NCBI GenBank assembly: GCA_017506865.1
Contig: JAFCMP010000412.1
Location: 682,001 to 746,000 of the forward strand
Direction of reading: 5' to 3'
DNA from: Tribonema minus
Taxonomy: Eukaryota; Sar; Xanthophyceae; Tribonematales; Tribonemataceae
DNA length: 64,000 nucleotides
In this document: one piece after another, positions 12,301 through 22,934 of the stretch
Layout of the letters: every line of letters begins with the position of its first letter
Numbering within the stretch: the stretch's first letter is position 1
Notes under the pieces: generated by a model
Database searches by the model: none
Told to the model about the DNA's origin: nothing
Seen by the model: the letters and a program-made list of their open reading frames with translations, nothing else
Program-made: the position numbers and the translations under genes

Positions 12301-13724
12301 CTCTAAAGCTGTGGGACTCAGGCCTGTGCATATATTGCTTGTGGGCTCGTTTGTGGCTGGTTACACTTCACGCCCTGTCTGGCCCATTGTCAAGTGCTCT
12401 TGGCCTTCGCCGTGCGTGCCTTGCCTCGACCTTGAGTTGGGGCGCTTCGACACAACTTGGGCTGCAGATTATCGGCTAGCTTGTGTTCGGACGCTTGGAC
12501 TTCCTGCCCTGGATGTCATGCCGTGTTCATGCGGTATGTCAAGTACATAGTGGGGTCGTTTGTGACGTGCTGGCTCCGTGACAAGACTGCACTGAGCGGT
12601 GTGGCGGCTAGAGCAGCAGCGCCGTCAAGTGGTGCGCAGACGCGCTCTGCCGCGCGTGGGGGGGGGGGGGGGTCAGATGTCGTTTTGTCGAGGGTGATCC
12701 ATGATGAAGGTCGGCGAGGAGCGTAGGCATCTCAGCAGGAGCGAGGATTGCGTTTCGCTGGATTCATGGACCTTGTGGAGCACTTCATGCGTGAGTGCTT
12801 TGTTGCGGTCGCATTCACCCGGACTCTCCCCCGCCCCCCCCCCCCTTCCCCTCGCCCGCCCACGTCGCGCCGCAGTGCCCCCAGTGCGCGCAGCGGTACC
12901 AGAGCTGCTGCTCCAACGGCTGCGTGCAGCAGCGCGCGTACGAGGCGGGCCTGGCCTCCCTCTCGCCGCGCGTCGGCGCTCTCGCAGCAGCGGAAGAGCA
13001 CGGCGGCGACGCATCGGAGGCTCAGCCCGACGCGCTGCCGCAGCAGCAGCAGCGGCGGCGGCGGCGCTCGCCGCTGGCGCTGCAGCCGTGGCTCCAGCCG
13101 CAGCCCTTCCAGAGCGCGCCGCTGAACTTGCTGTTCGACCGCGTGATCGAGGCGCACCGCGACGGCGCCGACGATGACAGCGGCGACGATGAAATTGTGG
13201 CAGCACTTGGTGACGTGGCGCGCCTCGGCGGCGCCAAGGACGCGCTCGTCGTCAGCGCCGCTGCCGCCGGCAGCAGCAGCAGCGTGCAGGCGGTGTGCGA
13301 GGCGCTGTCCGGCGCGGGTGCCGCCGTCACGCTGTGCGCCGCGCTGGGCAGCGGCGACGACAGCAGCGGCAGCAGCGCGACAGCGGCGGCATGGGATGGT
13401 GACGCGGGCAGCGTCGTCGCGGCGGCGGCGCCGCACGCGCACACGGGCAGCTACGACCTGATCGTCGTGAGCGGCGCCGGCGACGGCGCGGAGCGTGGCG
13501 AGCTGTACGCGGCGCTGATGGTCGAGGGCGTCCTGTCGCGGCGCGGCCTGCTGGCGCTGCCGCTAACTGGGCTGAGCGCCGAGGACGCGCGCGCGCTGCG
13601 GCGGCGCGTCGACGCCGACAAGTCGCGCGTCATGGCGGCGACGCTGCCCGTCGGCGGCGGCGACGGCGGCAACGGAGGCGACGGAGGCGGTGGCATACTG
13701 TTCGTGGGCTGGAAGGGCGCGTGA
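9322..13724 (+). CDS. Plastid-targeted TrhO-like tRNA uridine-34 hydroxylase with C-terminal O-methyltransferase-like domain
   Basis: Model: 9322-9629, 9899-10094, 11224-12264, 12876-13724 (797 aa), phases 2, 0, 0. The N-terminus is a signal peptide ending CHA then FVPG, a plastid signature. Residues from about 200 match the TrhO/YceA/UPF0176 family in order: ISFYRFVDV, GRVYVAREGVNAQ, the rhodanese loop CTGGIRC (cysteines about 423 and 429), LEGGI-SYAR, GKNYVFDGRM, then the cysteine cluster CHQCGAPC…CAND-RC-FIQ|CPQC…CCSNGC, which spans the last intron exactly. TrhO makes 5-hydroxyuridine at tRNA position 34; Arabidopsis has a chloroplast homologue (STR8). The last 200 residues (DALVVSAAAAGSSSS…YDLIVVSGAGDG…RRGLLALPLTG) resemble a class I methyltransferase with a worn SAM loop. 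The poly-C tract at 11181-11202 precedes the exon 3 acceptor. Joining exons 1-2 to the rest is inferred; the core family call is strong. Confidence 0.75.
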
Positions 13725-14662
13725 TATCTAGCCGTCCTTGGTCTGCGGCAGCACTCAGCTGTCCGCGGTCGCTGGAGTTGAAGTGCCGAGGGTCTGTGCG
13801 CAGCGGAGGCGGCGCAGCAAGCCGGATAGCTCGCCAGTGTAATGCCGACACTGAATGCTGGTGACGACTGCGGAGTCCTGCTTCTTGTGGTCTGGGGCCG
13901 AGCTACCCTCGTATGGGGACCGCTCCGCCGCAGTTGCGCAACAGACTGGCCACGGCGCTTACCCGCGTCGAGGGCGTACAGATGATGTGCCGGCGTAGGC
14001 ACTAGGGCGCATGAAAGTTTTGTATGTCAAGTGCAGGAAGGGCAGCACACCAGATGGCTGTGCTTGCGCTGCAAACGTTGTTTACAGGTCAAAATGCATC
14101 GATGCGGGTGGCAGTACTCCCTGCCCACCCTATCAGTGGGTGTGTTATGCAGTGTTGTCAATCGCCGGTCGCGGTCGCATTTCTTCTGTGACGTCAATGT
14201 TACGGCGCTTTCAGTCGCCAATTGTTTTCGATATTGCTGATTTGTTTCATATGATCGTCACCCAGCCTCTGACAGTTTGCGCAAGGTTGTGGTTGTCATA
14301 GCTGTCTGTGTGGGATGCAGCATGCCATTGCGAATGGGAATTGCTGGTGCTCCAGGGCCCTTACTTGCATGATGTTCAGCAAGTTGTGCCAGTACTGGGG
14401 CCGCTGGTTTGGCAACCATCAGTGTTTTGTAAGTGTTTGTCAATAAAACAAATGCACGACAAGACAAGGCACCAAGTAGTGAGCATTCTTGTTAGAATCT
14501 TGTAGGACATGCACAGCTGTTGTTGACCATTCCTGGAGTCACATGTAGACGGAAAGACTTCTTAAGAGGTCACGCTCGAGGACTCTGGACAACATCGGAG
14601 AGGATGATAATGATGGCCAACATTGGTAAGGTTCACCCCTGTTCGGCAACACTGGTTTCTGA
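13725..14662. other. Intergenic, no gene seen
   Basis: 3' flank of the TrhO-type gene and 5' flank of the next gene. No splice-bounded open frame with recognisable motifs on either strand. The only notable content is the pair of palindromes at 14663-14871. Confidence 0.4.
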
Positions 14663-14871
14663 ACTTCAACAAAAGGTTGAAGTGCGCAGTTGTATAGTTC
14701 GCATGAGGTAACTCCCAAGGGCTCGGCAATATCAGAGCAACAACGCAAAGGTTGCCAACATTGGTAAAGGTCCATGACCACTAGTATATATAGTGCTGTA
14801 TCAATATTGGCAAACAATTACTTAGTTCAAAGGAGAAGAACTTCACGATTTGAACTTCAATAGGTTGAAGT
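14663..14871. promoter_or_regulatory. Two ACTTCAA…TTGAAGT palindromes upstream of the BAG-like gene
   Basis: At 14663-14683 there is ACTTCAAC, a 5-bp spacer, then GTTGAAGT (perfect 8-bp arms). At 14854-14871 there is ACTTCAA, TAGG, TTGAAGT (perfect 7-bp arms). Both are followed by the same GCGCAGTTG, so they are copies of one module about 190 bp apart. The second lies 118 bp before the ATG at 14989. Confidence 0.5.
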
Positions 14872-14988
14872 GCGCAGTTGAAGTGTGTGGAATTGAGATC
14901 TCGAGCAGCTGGACCTGGACACCCACCACCATCACGACTTGTAGCTTCAAAGCCGGTGTAGCTCACATATGCACTTTGACAATAACTG

Positions 14989-16942
14989 ATGGCGGACTCT
15001 CGGCGGCTCGCACTGGCAGCTACGGCACTGCTGGTGACGGGCACGGTGTTCGCTATTGCATACAGTGATCGCGGCAGGCGGCTGCTGAGCAGAGCCTGGA
15101 GCGGAGATGTGGAGGGTGAGCCATGCTTCCGCCGATGGCGGTTGACTTGGCCTCGCTATGGATTTCAATTGACACATGTTACTGTTCGCCACACCACCTG
15201 TGTCGAGCCACATCGAGGACCCACGCCAGCCTCTAGCTTATGAACACCATATTTCTTTGCAGCGTCACCTGACAGCGACTGAACAATGGTCTGCACACTC
15301 TGGCTTTCCGTGTTCCAGGCAGAAATCGACGCAAGGACCTGCAGCGCGTGCGACGCGCCGCCACGGTCATCGATGACATCACTGCCGAGATCGACACTAT
15401 ACAGATTGACATGAACAAGCTGCTGGAGCGGATAGCCGCTGCCAGTAAGGAACAACGGCCCAGAAACAGCGGCGGTGCAAAGCAGCAGCAGCAGCAGCAG
15501 CAGGGGGTTGACAGAGGCGACAGCGGTCTGAAGAGCAGCTACTACCACTTTGCCAGCGACGGGACCAGGCTGCCCAGTAAGTGGGACAATTTTGACACGG
15601 AGGCGGAGCTAAGGCGGTTGGATCAGGAGGAAAGCGCTGCAGAGGATAAGGTGAGAGTCTGCCGTTGCACATTCAAACATATCGCCCAGTGTCAGTGCGT
15701 CGCAGGAAGAGTTGAAGTTTTTGGCGTGTTTTACCATTTTAAAACCATCACAAGCTGACGAGCTATGCAGGAGCCCATTGAAGCAATAATCTAATGATCG
15801 AGCATGATGCTTGTGAACGAGTTTTGACACCTATTTGTTGAGGACCGCAAAGCGCACAGAAGTGCTTGAGTCAGTATGTAGCAGTTCTCGACTGACGTAA
15901 TGAGTGCCGAGAAGGCAGCCCATCATCTATTCACGGCTTGACGTTTGCTGTTTAGAGACGAAGATTGCAGACTGTAGTGGTGGAGCAGTATGTGAGTACG
16001 TTTTTCCTCCACCACTATCTCAGCAACCACTGCTGAACACAAGCAACCGTCAACTGCTGCTTGTAACGCATAGTGAGGCCCAGAACCTGAGTACAGCAGC
16101 ACATTGCAACAGCATTCTAGAGAAGGTTCCGCAGCAGTAGGAGAATCAGTTGAGCTCTACATATCATGAGGCTGATTTAAATCGCCTTTGTGCAGGTACA
16201 TACCTGTGGCGCGCGTGCACTGCTTGTGGACTGTATGTGCTTCAGCAGCAGCGTTCAGGACGTGGCACCGCAGTTTTGGATGCACGGCTGGACAATGTTG
16301 AGGATTGCTTACTGTTGGTTGGCCTAGTCTCAATGCATCCTCAAAAGCACTCGGAATGCGCTCGTGTTTGGTTGCAACTGCATGCGGCTGACTCATGCTG
16401 TGGTAGACTTGCAGATGGCGATGGTGATTTGGGCGACTGCATGGCAACTTAGTACAGCAGCGCAGTACGATTGCGGTGGACTGATATGGTACTGCGTGTG
16501 ATAGGTTCTTGCTGATTGCGCATTGCTGAAGTGGAACCACTGTTTGGCAGCCAATGGGGCAAACATCAGCAAGCTTGAGCTGGCAGTGTGAACGAGTAGC
16601 AGCGCTCAACTCGGGCGCTCAATCATAATCATGACCTCACCGCATACTGCACCTGCAGCAAGGGCGCCCAATTCTTCGACTGTCATCTTACTGAACCCTG
16701 GCCGCGCTTCCTGTGCTCAGGCGGCAGCAGGAATCAGGAGCATACGCGGCAGCATCAATAAGAAGCTCAGCGCTGTCACAGCCGACATAGAGGCCGTGCA
16801 GGCGTACCTGGACACGACGATACAGGCGCGCGGCGACGACAGCGTGCGCGCCGCGAGAAAGGCCGAGACGAACCGCATTCTCGGTCTTTCGGATCAAGTG
16901 GATGCGCTCATCAGTGAGTTCAAGGCGTGCAATACAGAATAG
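14989..16942 (+). CDS. Small membrane-anchored protein with BAG-like C-terminal helix domain
   Basis: Model: 14989-15115, 15319-15650, 16721-16942 (226 aa), intron phases 1 and 0. Residues about 7-25 form one hydrophobic segment (LALAATALLVTGTVFAIAY) followed by arginines, an N-terminal membrane anchor with the rest likely on the cytosolic or matrix side. Exon 2 gives an amphipathic helix (TVIDDITAEIDTIQIDMNKL), a run of seven Gln codons, and the ordered SSYYHFASDGTRLPSKWDNF. Exon 3 encodes two helices (IRSIRGSINKKLSAVTADIEAV … RAARKAETNRILGLSDQVDALI) with the spacing and ARKA…RI…L..D.LI pattern of a BAG domain, the Hsp70 nucleotide-exchange module. The BAG call is by pattern only; a generic coiled coil is the alternative. 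Exon joins are phase-consistent. Two promoter palindromes lie just upstream. Confidence 0.6.
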
Positions 16943-18490
16943 CAATGTTGCAGAGTTGAGGTTTCCTGCCGGGGCGGTCTGTTTTTTGAAAACGGTTCTG
17001 TGCAGGGGGGGGGGGGGGGCGGCGCGGGTGGGGGGGCAGGGATGCATTCACATTCTCCATGTGTACGCCTGAACCTGCTGCTGCGTGCGGCTTTGAGGTT
17101 TAGCAACTGCAGTGTCGCAGCAAGGGGACACTTGGCTGCATTCCACTGGAGCTTGCGGCGTTTACTGGCCAGACACCGCAAGATGCAACGCCAAGCATGC
17201 TGAGGATCCCTAGCGCACGACGGCTCATGCATGCCACCAAGCTACATGGCGTTGCCAGCATAGTCTGCAGGTGAACCGCCAGCCCCCAGTGCCAGCGGCT
17301 GTCATAAGAACAGCAAAGTCTCAATGCAAGGTATCGCAAAGTTGGGTCCGTGCTAGGCATTGGCGTTACCGCACCAGTGGCAGCTGCTGATTCAGCACAC
17401 CAGCGGCGCGCGTGGTGAGGTTGCCGAAGAGCGCATTGGTTTTCACAACAATGAACTGTGGCTGTAGCCATCTCCAACACTTGCGCGGGTGTAACCAGAG
17501 CCCATGTTTGCATCAATCTGACTAGACCAATCACATTGATGTGACCAGATCAGAGTGCGTCCCACCAAGCTTTGAATTTTGTGCATGCAGTCTTGGCATA
17601 TCGCCATGCCTTTCAAGCTCACATCTCGCTTCTGTGCATCACATGTCAGGCATGACTTGCCGTTGCGCACGCTTTGAGCTGGAATGATATCGTGTCAATA
17701 TCATCGTCTCCGGTTCATGTTGCTGTGTGATGCAGCACGTCTCAAAAACCTTATGCTTGATCATGATGTCTCAACTGGTTCCTGATGATCTGACACATCC
17801 ATGTGGCTCGGCATGTACGGAAGCTACTCAGCAGGCATTCCATGTCAACCGCGCAAGATGCAATTGACCACCGCGCTTGAAGCAAGGGTACTATAACTCA
17901 CTAGATCACAATGCTTCAACGTTTTTCCTCCTACATAGGGGTACGCAGGTAGGAACCATCGCAAATTCTGCCCAGGTGGAAGCTCTCGAAGAAAACACGC
18001 CGCATTCCTCCCCAAGCAACATCGTCAGCAGCAGGTGGCAGGTGCAGAGCTTGCTGCTGTGTTGGTGACTGGTTAGCTACCGGGACTCCCGTGTTGGCGG
18101 CTGCTGGACCCGCTAAAGAGGCGAACTCACAACTCGGGCAGTTGTACAGTCAGTCGAGAACCGAGGAAAGCTTAGCTGTAAAGCAGGGCACGCAGCACCA
18201 TGATAGTGAGAAATGCACTTCGAAGATCAGCAATGAGAAAGGTAAGCGACTCGGCTGAACCTTGCTGCTCCTCGACAAGCTGTCGCAGAGCCAGTACGTG
18301 GTCGAGGGCTTAGAAGTCGCACACACCGCCCACCATTCCACTGACTTCGCTGCTCTTTCGGCAGTGTCAATCGCCAAAGGAGTCTCTACAGCAATGCTTA
18401 TTGTCGTTCGCAGCCTTTCTGCTTGCAACGGGCTGCTCTTGTCGCGGTCACGTCAGGCCTGACCCCAGGTCTACGGCTGTTGATGCGAAA
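16943..18490. other. Intergenic, mostly uninformative
   Basis: Holds a G-run at about 17006-17020 shortly after the BAG-like gene stop, and one possible zinc-binding exon on the minus strand (17566-17678, listed separately). The rest has no open frame I can support. Confidence 0.35.
17566..17678 (-). CDS. Possible exon with CxxC-x18-CxxC zinc-binding motif
   Basis: A 113-bp stretch on the minus strand is bounded by an acceptor-like CATTCCAG and a donor-like GTGGGA, and stays open in one frame: KSCLTCDAQKRDVSL then KGMAICQDCMHKIQSL. The two CxxC pairs and the hydrophobic GMAIC between them recall small treble-clef or ribbon zinc fingers. No neighbouring exon or start codon was found, so this may be chance. 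No function is proposed. Confidence 0.2.
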
Positions 18491-21400
18491 ATGTCGTTCT
18501 CCTCGCAGGCGCGAGCAATCCTGGTGGCGGCGCTGTTTGCAAAAGCCACCGTCGTGGCTACGACATCGCGCTTGTTCGACTACGCCATAGTGGTGGACGC
18601 TGGCAGCGGCGGCTCCCGACTGTACGTCTATCACGTCCACGAGGACGAAGCTCTCAAGCTCAGGGTCACCGCCACTCCAGGGCAGAGCGTGACACCTGGG
18701 CTGAGCACGTTTGCTGGTAAACCGGAGGACGCCGCAGCGTACCTGTCGCCGCTGTTCCAGCACGCCATGGCGGAGGTGCCTCCGGAGCAGCACAGCCGCA
18801 CCCCCGTGTTCATCAAGGGCACAGCGGGGATGAGGCTGGTGGAGGAGCCGTCGCAGTTGCAGGTGCGTGCGCTGCAGTGACGCTGCTACGCGGCACATAT
18901 ATCACGGGTTGTGTGCAGCACACACCGAGGTGTGCCCATAAAGGACTCTTTTCTTGTGCGCCAAACCGGCTCATGGTTCGCGGGCCTGCCATGAAGTGCA
19001 CCACACCGCACAACCCAAGGCCTCCATAGCAAACTGATAATATGCCAGTCATTGCAGTGCATGTAACGCGCAAGGCGCAGTCCAACAGTGTAGAAACTCT
19101 TCGCTGCGCGAGACGCACACAGCGTTGAGCTGCTGCATGTGAAACATTGTACACACTCACGCCGCCACGCCTGCAGTATCAGTGTTTTGGCACAAAGTGC
19201 TTGACAGAGCCAGGCGACGGTGTCAGCTGTCGCCAACGGTCTCAAATCACGCCCGCCATGACCTGCGCTCCACTCCCGTTTTCCTTATCTCTCAACTTCA
19301 ACTTCAACCTCAACGGTCTCCAGGTGTACGACGCGCTCTACGAGGCGCTCGCCGTGGACGCCGTGTTCCCCTTCCACGTCCACCGCCGCAACCTCGATAC
19401 GATCGACGGCGCGAGCGAGGCGTACTACGCGGTGCTCGCCACCAACTACCTCGAGGGGCGCGTCGACGCGCGCCTGAAACCGACGGCCCACCCCGCCGGG
19501 GTCCTCGGCGCGCTCGACATGGGCGGCGCGAGCACGCAGATCATCTTCCCCCCTGCAGGCCCCCAGTCAGACCCGGCGGCAGGGGGCGGCAGCGCCGATG
19601 GCGCCAACTGCAGCGGAGCGTCACAGGCGCTGGTGCCAGCGCTCAGCGACGACGCGCTGCAGCTCACGCCGGCGCACTTCTGGGCGCGCAGCCACCTGAG
19701 CTACGGCGTCGCGGAGGTGCGCGCGCGCGTGTGGCGCCGCCTCGTCGCGCGTGCGCAGCAGCAGCGGGGCGGCGGCGACGGCGGCGGCGGCGCGCGGCGG
19801 CGGCGGCGCCGCGGCGTAATCGCCAACCCGTGCGCGCACGCGGGCCACGCGGAGACGTTCGAGGGGCACGCGCTGGAGGGCGCGGGGGACGCGCACGCGT
19901 GCGCCGCGCTCGTGCGCGAGGTGCTCTGGGGGGGGGCGGAGGAGGGGGGCGCTGCGTGCCCCCCCCGCGGGGGGGAGGGGGAGGGGGGCGGGGGCTGCCC
20001 CGTCGACGGCGTCGCGATGCCCCCTGTTGCCGGCGACTTTTATGCCATGAGCGTGTTCTTCTACGGGCTGGACTGCGTTCGGCAGCTGGGGCCGGCGCCG
20101 CTGGCGGCGTGGCCGCGGCCGAGCCTCGCGGAGCTCACGGCGGCGGTGGACGCGTTCTGCGGCGTGCCGTGGGGGGAGCTGGCGGCGGCGGGGGGGGCGG
20201 CGGGAGGGGGTGCGGCGCAGCGGCACCGGTATACGAGCAAGCGCGGGCTGGCGTACCGGTGTGTGGAGGTGAGAGAGGGGGGGGTGCGCACGCGTGCAGT
20301 GCGCGTGCTACTGCTATTGTGTTTGTTGTGTGGAGGTAACCTGTCACACTTGGGGATATGAGGAGGTGTGAATGCGAGTGCGTAACTGGACGTAGGTATG
20401 CTGCGGCGCCACAGGGAGGGGGGTGGGGGGGGAGTGGGGGGCAGGGAGCCACTAGCGGCAGAATGCTGAGAGCGCAGGCTGGCAAATGGTTTTTGGAGGT
20501 TGCACGCTGTGTGCATGTGCGCATGCAAACCTGGAGCGCATTTCGCCATGCGCTTTTGAGGTGTAGGTCCATCATGCATGATTTGTTGGCAGCGCAATTA
20601 ATTACAGCAGCAGTTGTCAGGTGCACGATGTGGCAAATGTCATTGTGTCAAGAAGAACCGCGTTACAGATGCCAAGCGATGGAGCTGTCTGCTTCGAAGT
20701 TTGCTCATAGGCCTTTCAGGTTAGCTATTGAGATTTATGCCGCGCGCAGTCAACTGCTGCTTTAAAGCACTTTGGTGCTCATTCAAGTTGAAGTCGGTGG
20801 CCTTTCAGGTGGCCATCTAGATGCATGTTCTGAAATGTGCTGTGGACAGTCACCTGGCGCTCATGTCAGTTGAAGCCATGCTCAGGGCTGAGAGCGAGCA
20901 TGAAAGACACCGGCCTCCCATGCTTGCCATGATTGCTTTACGTGCCCCACAACTACTCAGTCAGCGTCTCTGAGACTGAGCATCATCATCATGCCAGCAG
21001 CGCGTTCAGCGACACTTCTCCACGCAGCAGAGCCCTCTGTCTGCGGCCGCTGGCACAACTTTCAGCTCATCAAACCCACCGCGCGGGATGATTGTCCCTT
21101 ACACATCATCACGAGCATCAAGCATTCCGCCGCGCCGGTCTCACCGCGCCGCCGCCGCCGTCCGCTGCCCGCGCGCAGTCCGTCTACATGGTCACGCTGC
21201 TGCGCGACGCCTACGGCTTCCCCGAGCACGGCCGCAACATCACCTTCGCGCTTGAGGCGAACGGCATGGAGGTCGAGTGGACGCTCGGCTACATGCTCGC
21301 GGAGGTGCTCAACGGCGACGCCGCCGCGCACATCACACCGATCCTGGACCACCTGCAAGAGGACCTCGATGGGGTGGTGGGTGGCCTCGGCCACCGCGCC

Positions 21401-21775
21401 GCGGCGGCGGCGGCAGCAGCGCGGCGCGCCGCTGCCGCCGCGCGCGCGTGGCTGCGCGCCTCCGCGCGCGCGCTGCCGCCGCCGCCGGACGCCGCCACTG
21501 CGCTGTACACGCTCGTCACGGCGCTCGCGTACGCCGCGCTGGCAGCGTACGCAGTCGGCAGTCGCAGGCGCGGCGGCAGCGAGAGCGGCGGCACGCGCGA
21601 GCGGCTGCTGCACGGCGCTGCCGCCGCTGCGCCTGCCAGCGGCAGCGGGAAGGCGCTGAGCACTGCTGCCGGCAGCAGCGGCGGCGATGCGCGCGAGCGG
21701 CGCTTGCCGAGCGCTGCTGCCGCGATGGTGGCGGCGCACAGCGAAGCTACGCTGCTCACCAAGCGGCGGCTATAG
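18491..21775 (+). CDS. GDA1/CD39 family nucleoside tri/diphosphatase (apyrase)
   Basis: Model: 18491-18862, 19324-20268, 21179-21775 (637 aa), both introns phase 0. All five apyrase conserved regions are in order: ACR1 DAGSGGSR (36-43), ACR2 KGTAGMRL (109-116), ACR3 around DGASEAYYAVLATNYL with the expected catalytic Glu near 156, ACR4 LDMGGASTQ (188-196), and ACR5 VEWTLGYML (471-479). A hydrophobic segment at about 9-25 and another at about 545-565 (LYTLVTALAYAALAAYA) suggest the two-membrane-anchor topology of CD39-type or Golgi enzymes, facing the lumen or outside. These enzymes hydrolyse nucleoside tri- and diphosphates. Oddities: ACR1 has Gly where Ser/Thr is usual, and the middle carries G-rich low-complexity inserts (about residues 285-300 and 345-365). 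The intron before exon 2 ends in a run of CAACTTCAA repeats (19285-19315). Confidence 0.88.
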
Positions 21776-22934
21776 CGCATCGCTGGCTTGCGCCCCCACA
21801 ATTGCTTGCGGAGGCTGCGCAGCGGCGGCAGCGCACGTTGCGCGATGCCGGCCAGATTGCCAGCTCTGCTGCCACAACAGCCACCGACATTGGCACTGCT
21901 GACACAGCAGCGCCGACATTGGCGCTGCTCAATGGTTTTGCCACGGCATGGAGAGAAGAGGTTCAGGATGCTAGCCGGGGATTGCCTTTTGCCCCCGTTC
22001 TGGCTCTGGCCCCTTCTGCCCCCCCCTCCCCCCCCCCTGTGCTGTCCCTCCAGCAACTCTCTTGCCACCGCGTAGACATGGAGACCTGCAATGAGGGGGC
22101 AATTTGCGTGCGCATCCTGCGTGTGTCGCGTTGCCATTCACGACCTGAGATTATGGCTTTGTGCAGCCCAGTGCAGGCGGGGGTTATGTAGGTGCCTTTG
22201 CATCGCATTCCGCGCGCTGATTTTGTGTCCCAGGGAAGCCTGCTGCGTCCTTGCAGCTTGGTCGGTTGTCTTTGCGCTCAGATGACATCACATGCGGCGC
22301 CATTTGTGCCCGCCTGATTTTGGCAACCCTGACTAGATGATTTTCCAGTCAGCTTCATTATATAATGTGACGATTGTCCATGCTGTTGTATGCGCAAGCA
22401 AGTGCGATGTTAGTGCCTCGAGCTCATGTTCAGTGATGCTTTCGCATTGCTTGCCTCATGCGTTGCGTACAAGCCAGGTGAATGATGCCTGCACATGTAC
22501 GTAGGTCAAGCGCAGCCTGTGCAGTGCGGGCGCAAACAAGAAGGAGGGTGATGCCATTTAAGCAGCCTCAGCAGCTCTTATTACTAGGCGCCCACGCTAT
22601 TGTCAATGCAACGCATCTTTGTTCCTCCGTATTGAGGGTCGCCTCACACCGTAACACTGACTTCTGAACTAGGTCAAATCTGTACAGCTCAGATTTCACT
22701 CACATCTAGAAGTACGCCGACCAAGAAACGCAGTGAGTTTTTGAAACTAAGCAAGTCTGAGCGCAGAGGAAGTACAACTATCATCAAAGTGCAACGCCTG
22801 CTGCTACACCTGATGCTGTGGCAATCAGATGAGCACCGGCAATGCAGATACCCCCCGCCACGCCGACCAAGGGAGAGGATGGCTGGGCTTTGCCCCTGTT
22901 GCTCTCTCGTCGTCTGCAAGTGGCGCCTGCACAT

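Noticed and set aside
21961..22191. Conserved peptide CHRVDMETCNEG in two places (about 22065 and 27768)
   Set aside because: The similarity is at DNA level within the segmental duplication and frames diverge right after; no gene structure around it.
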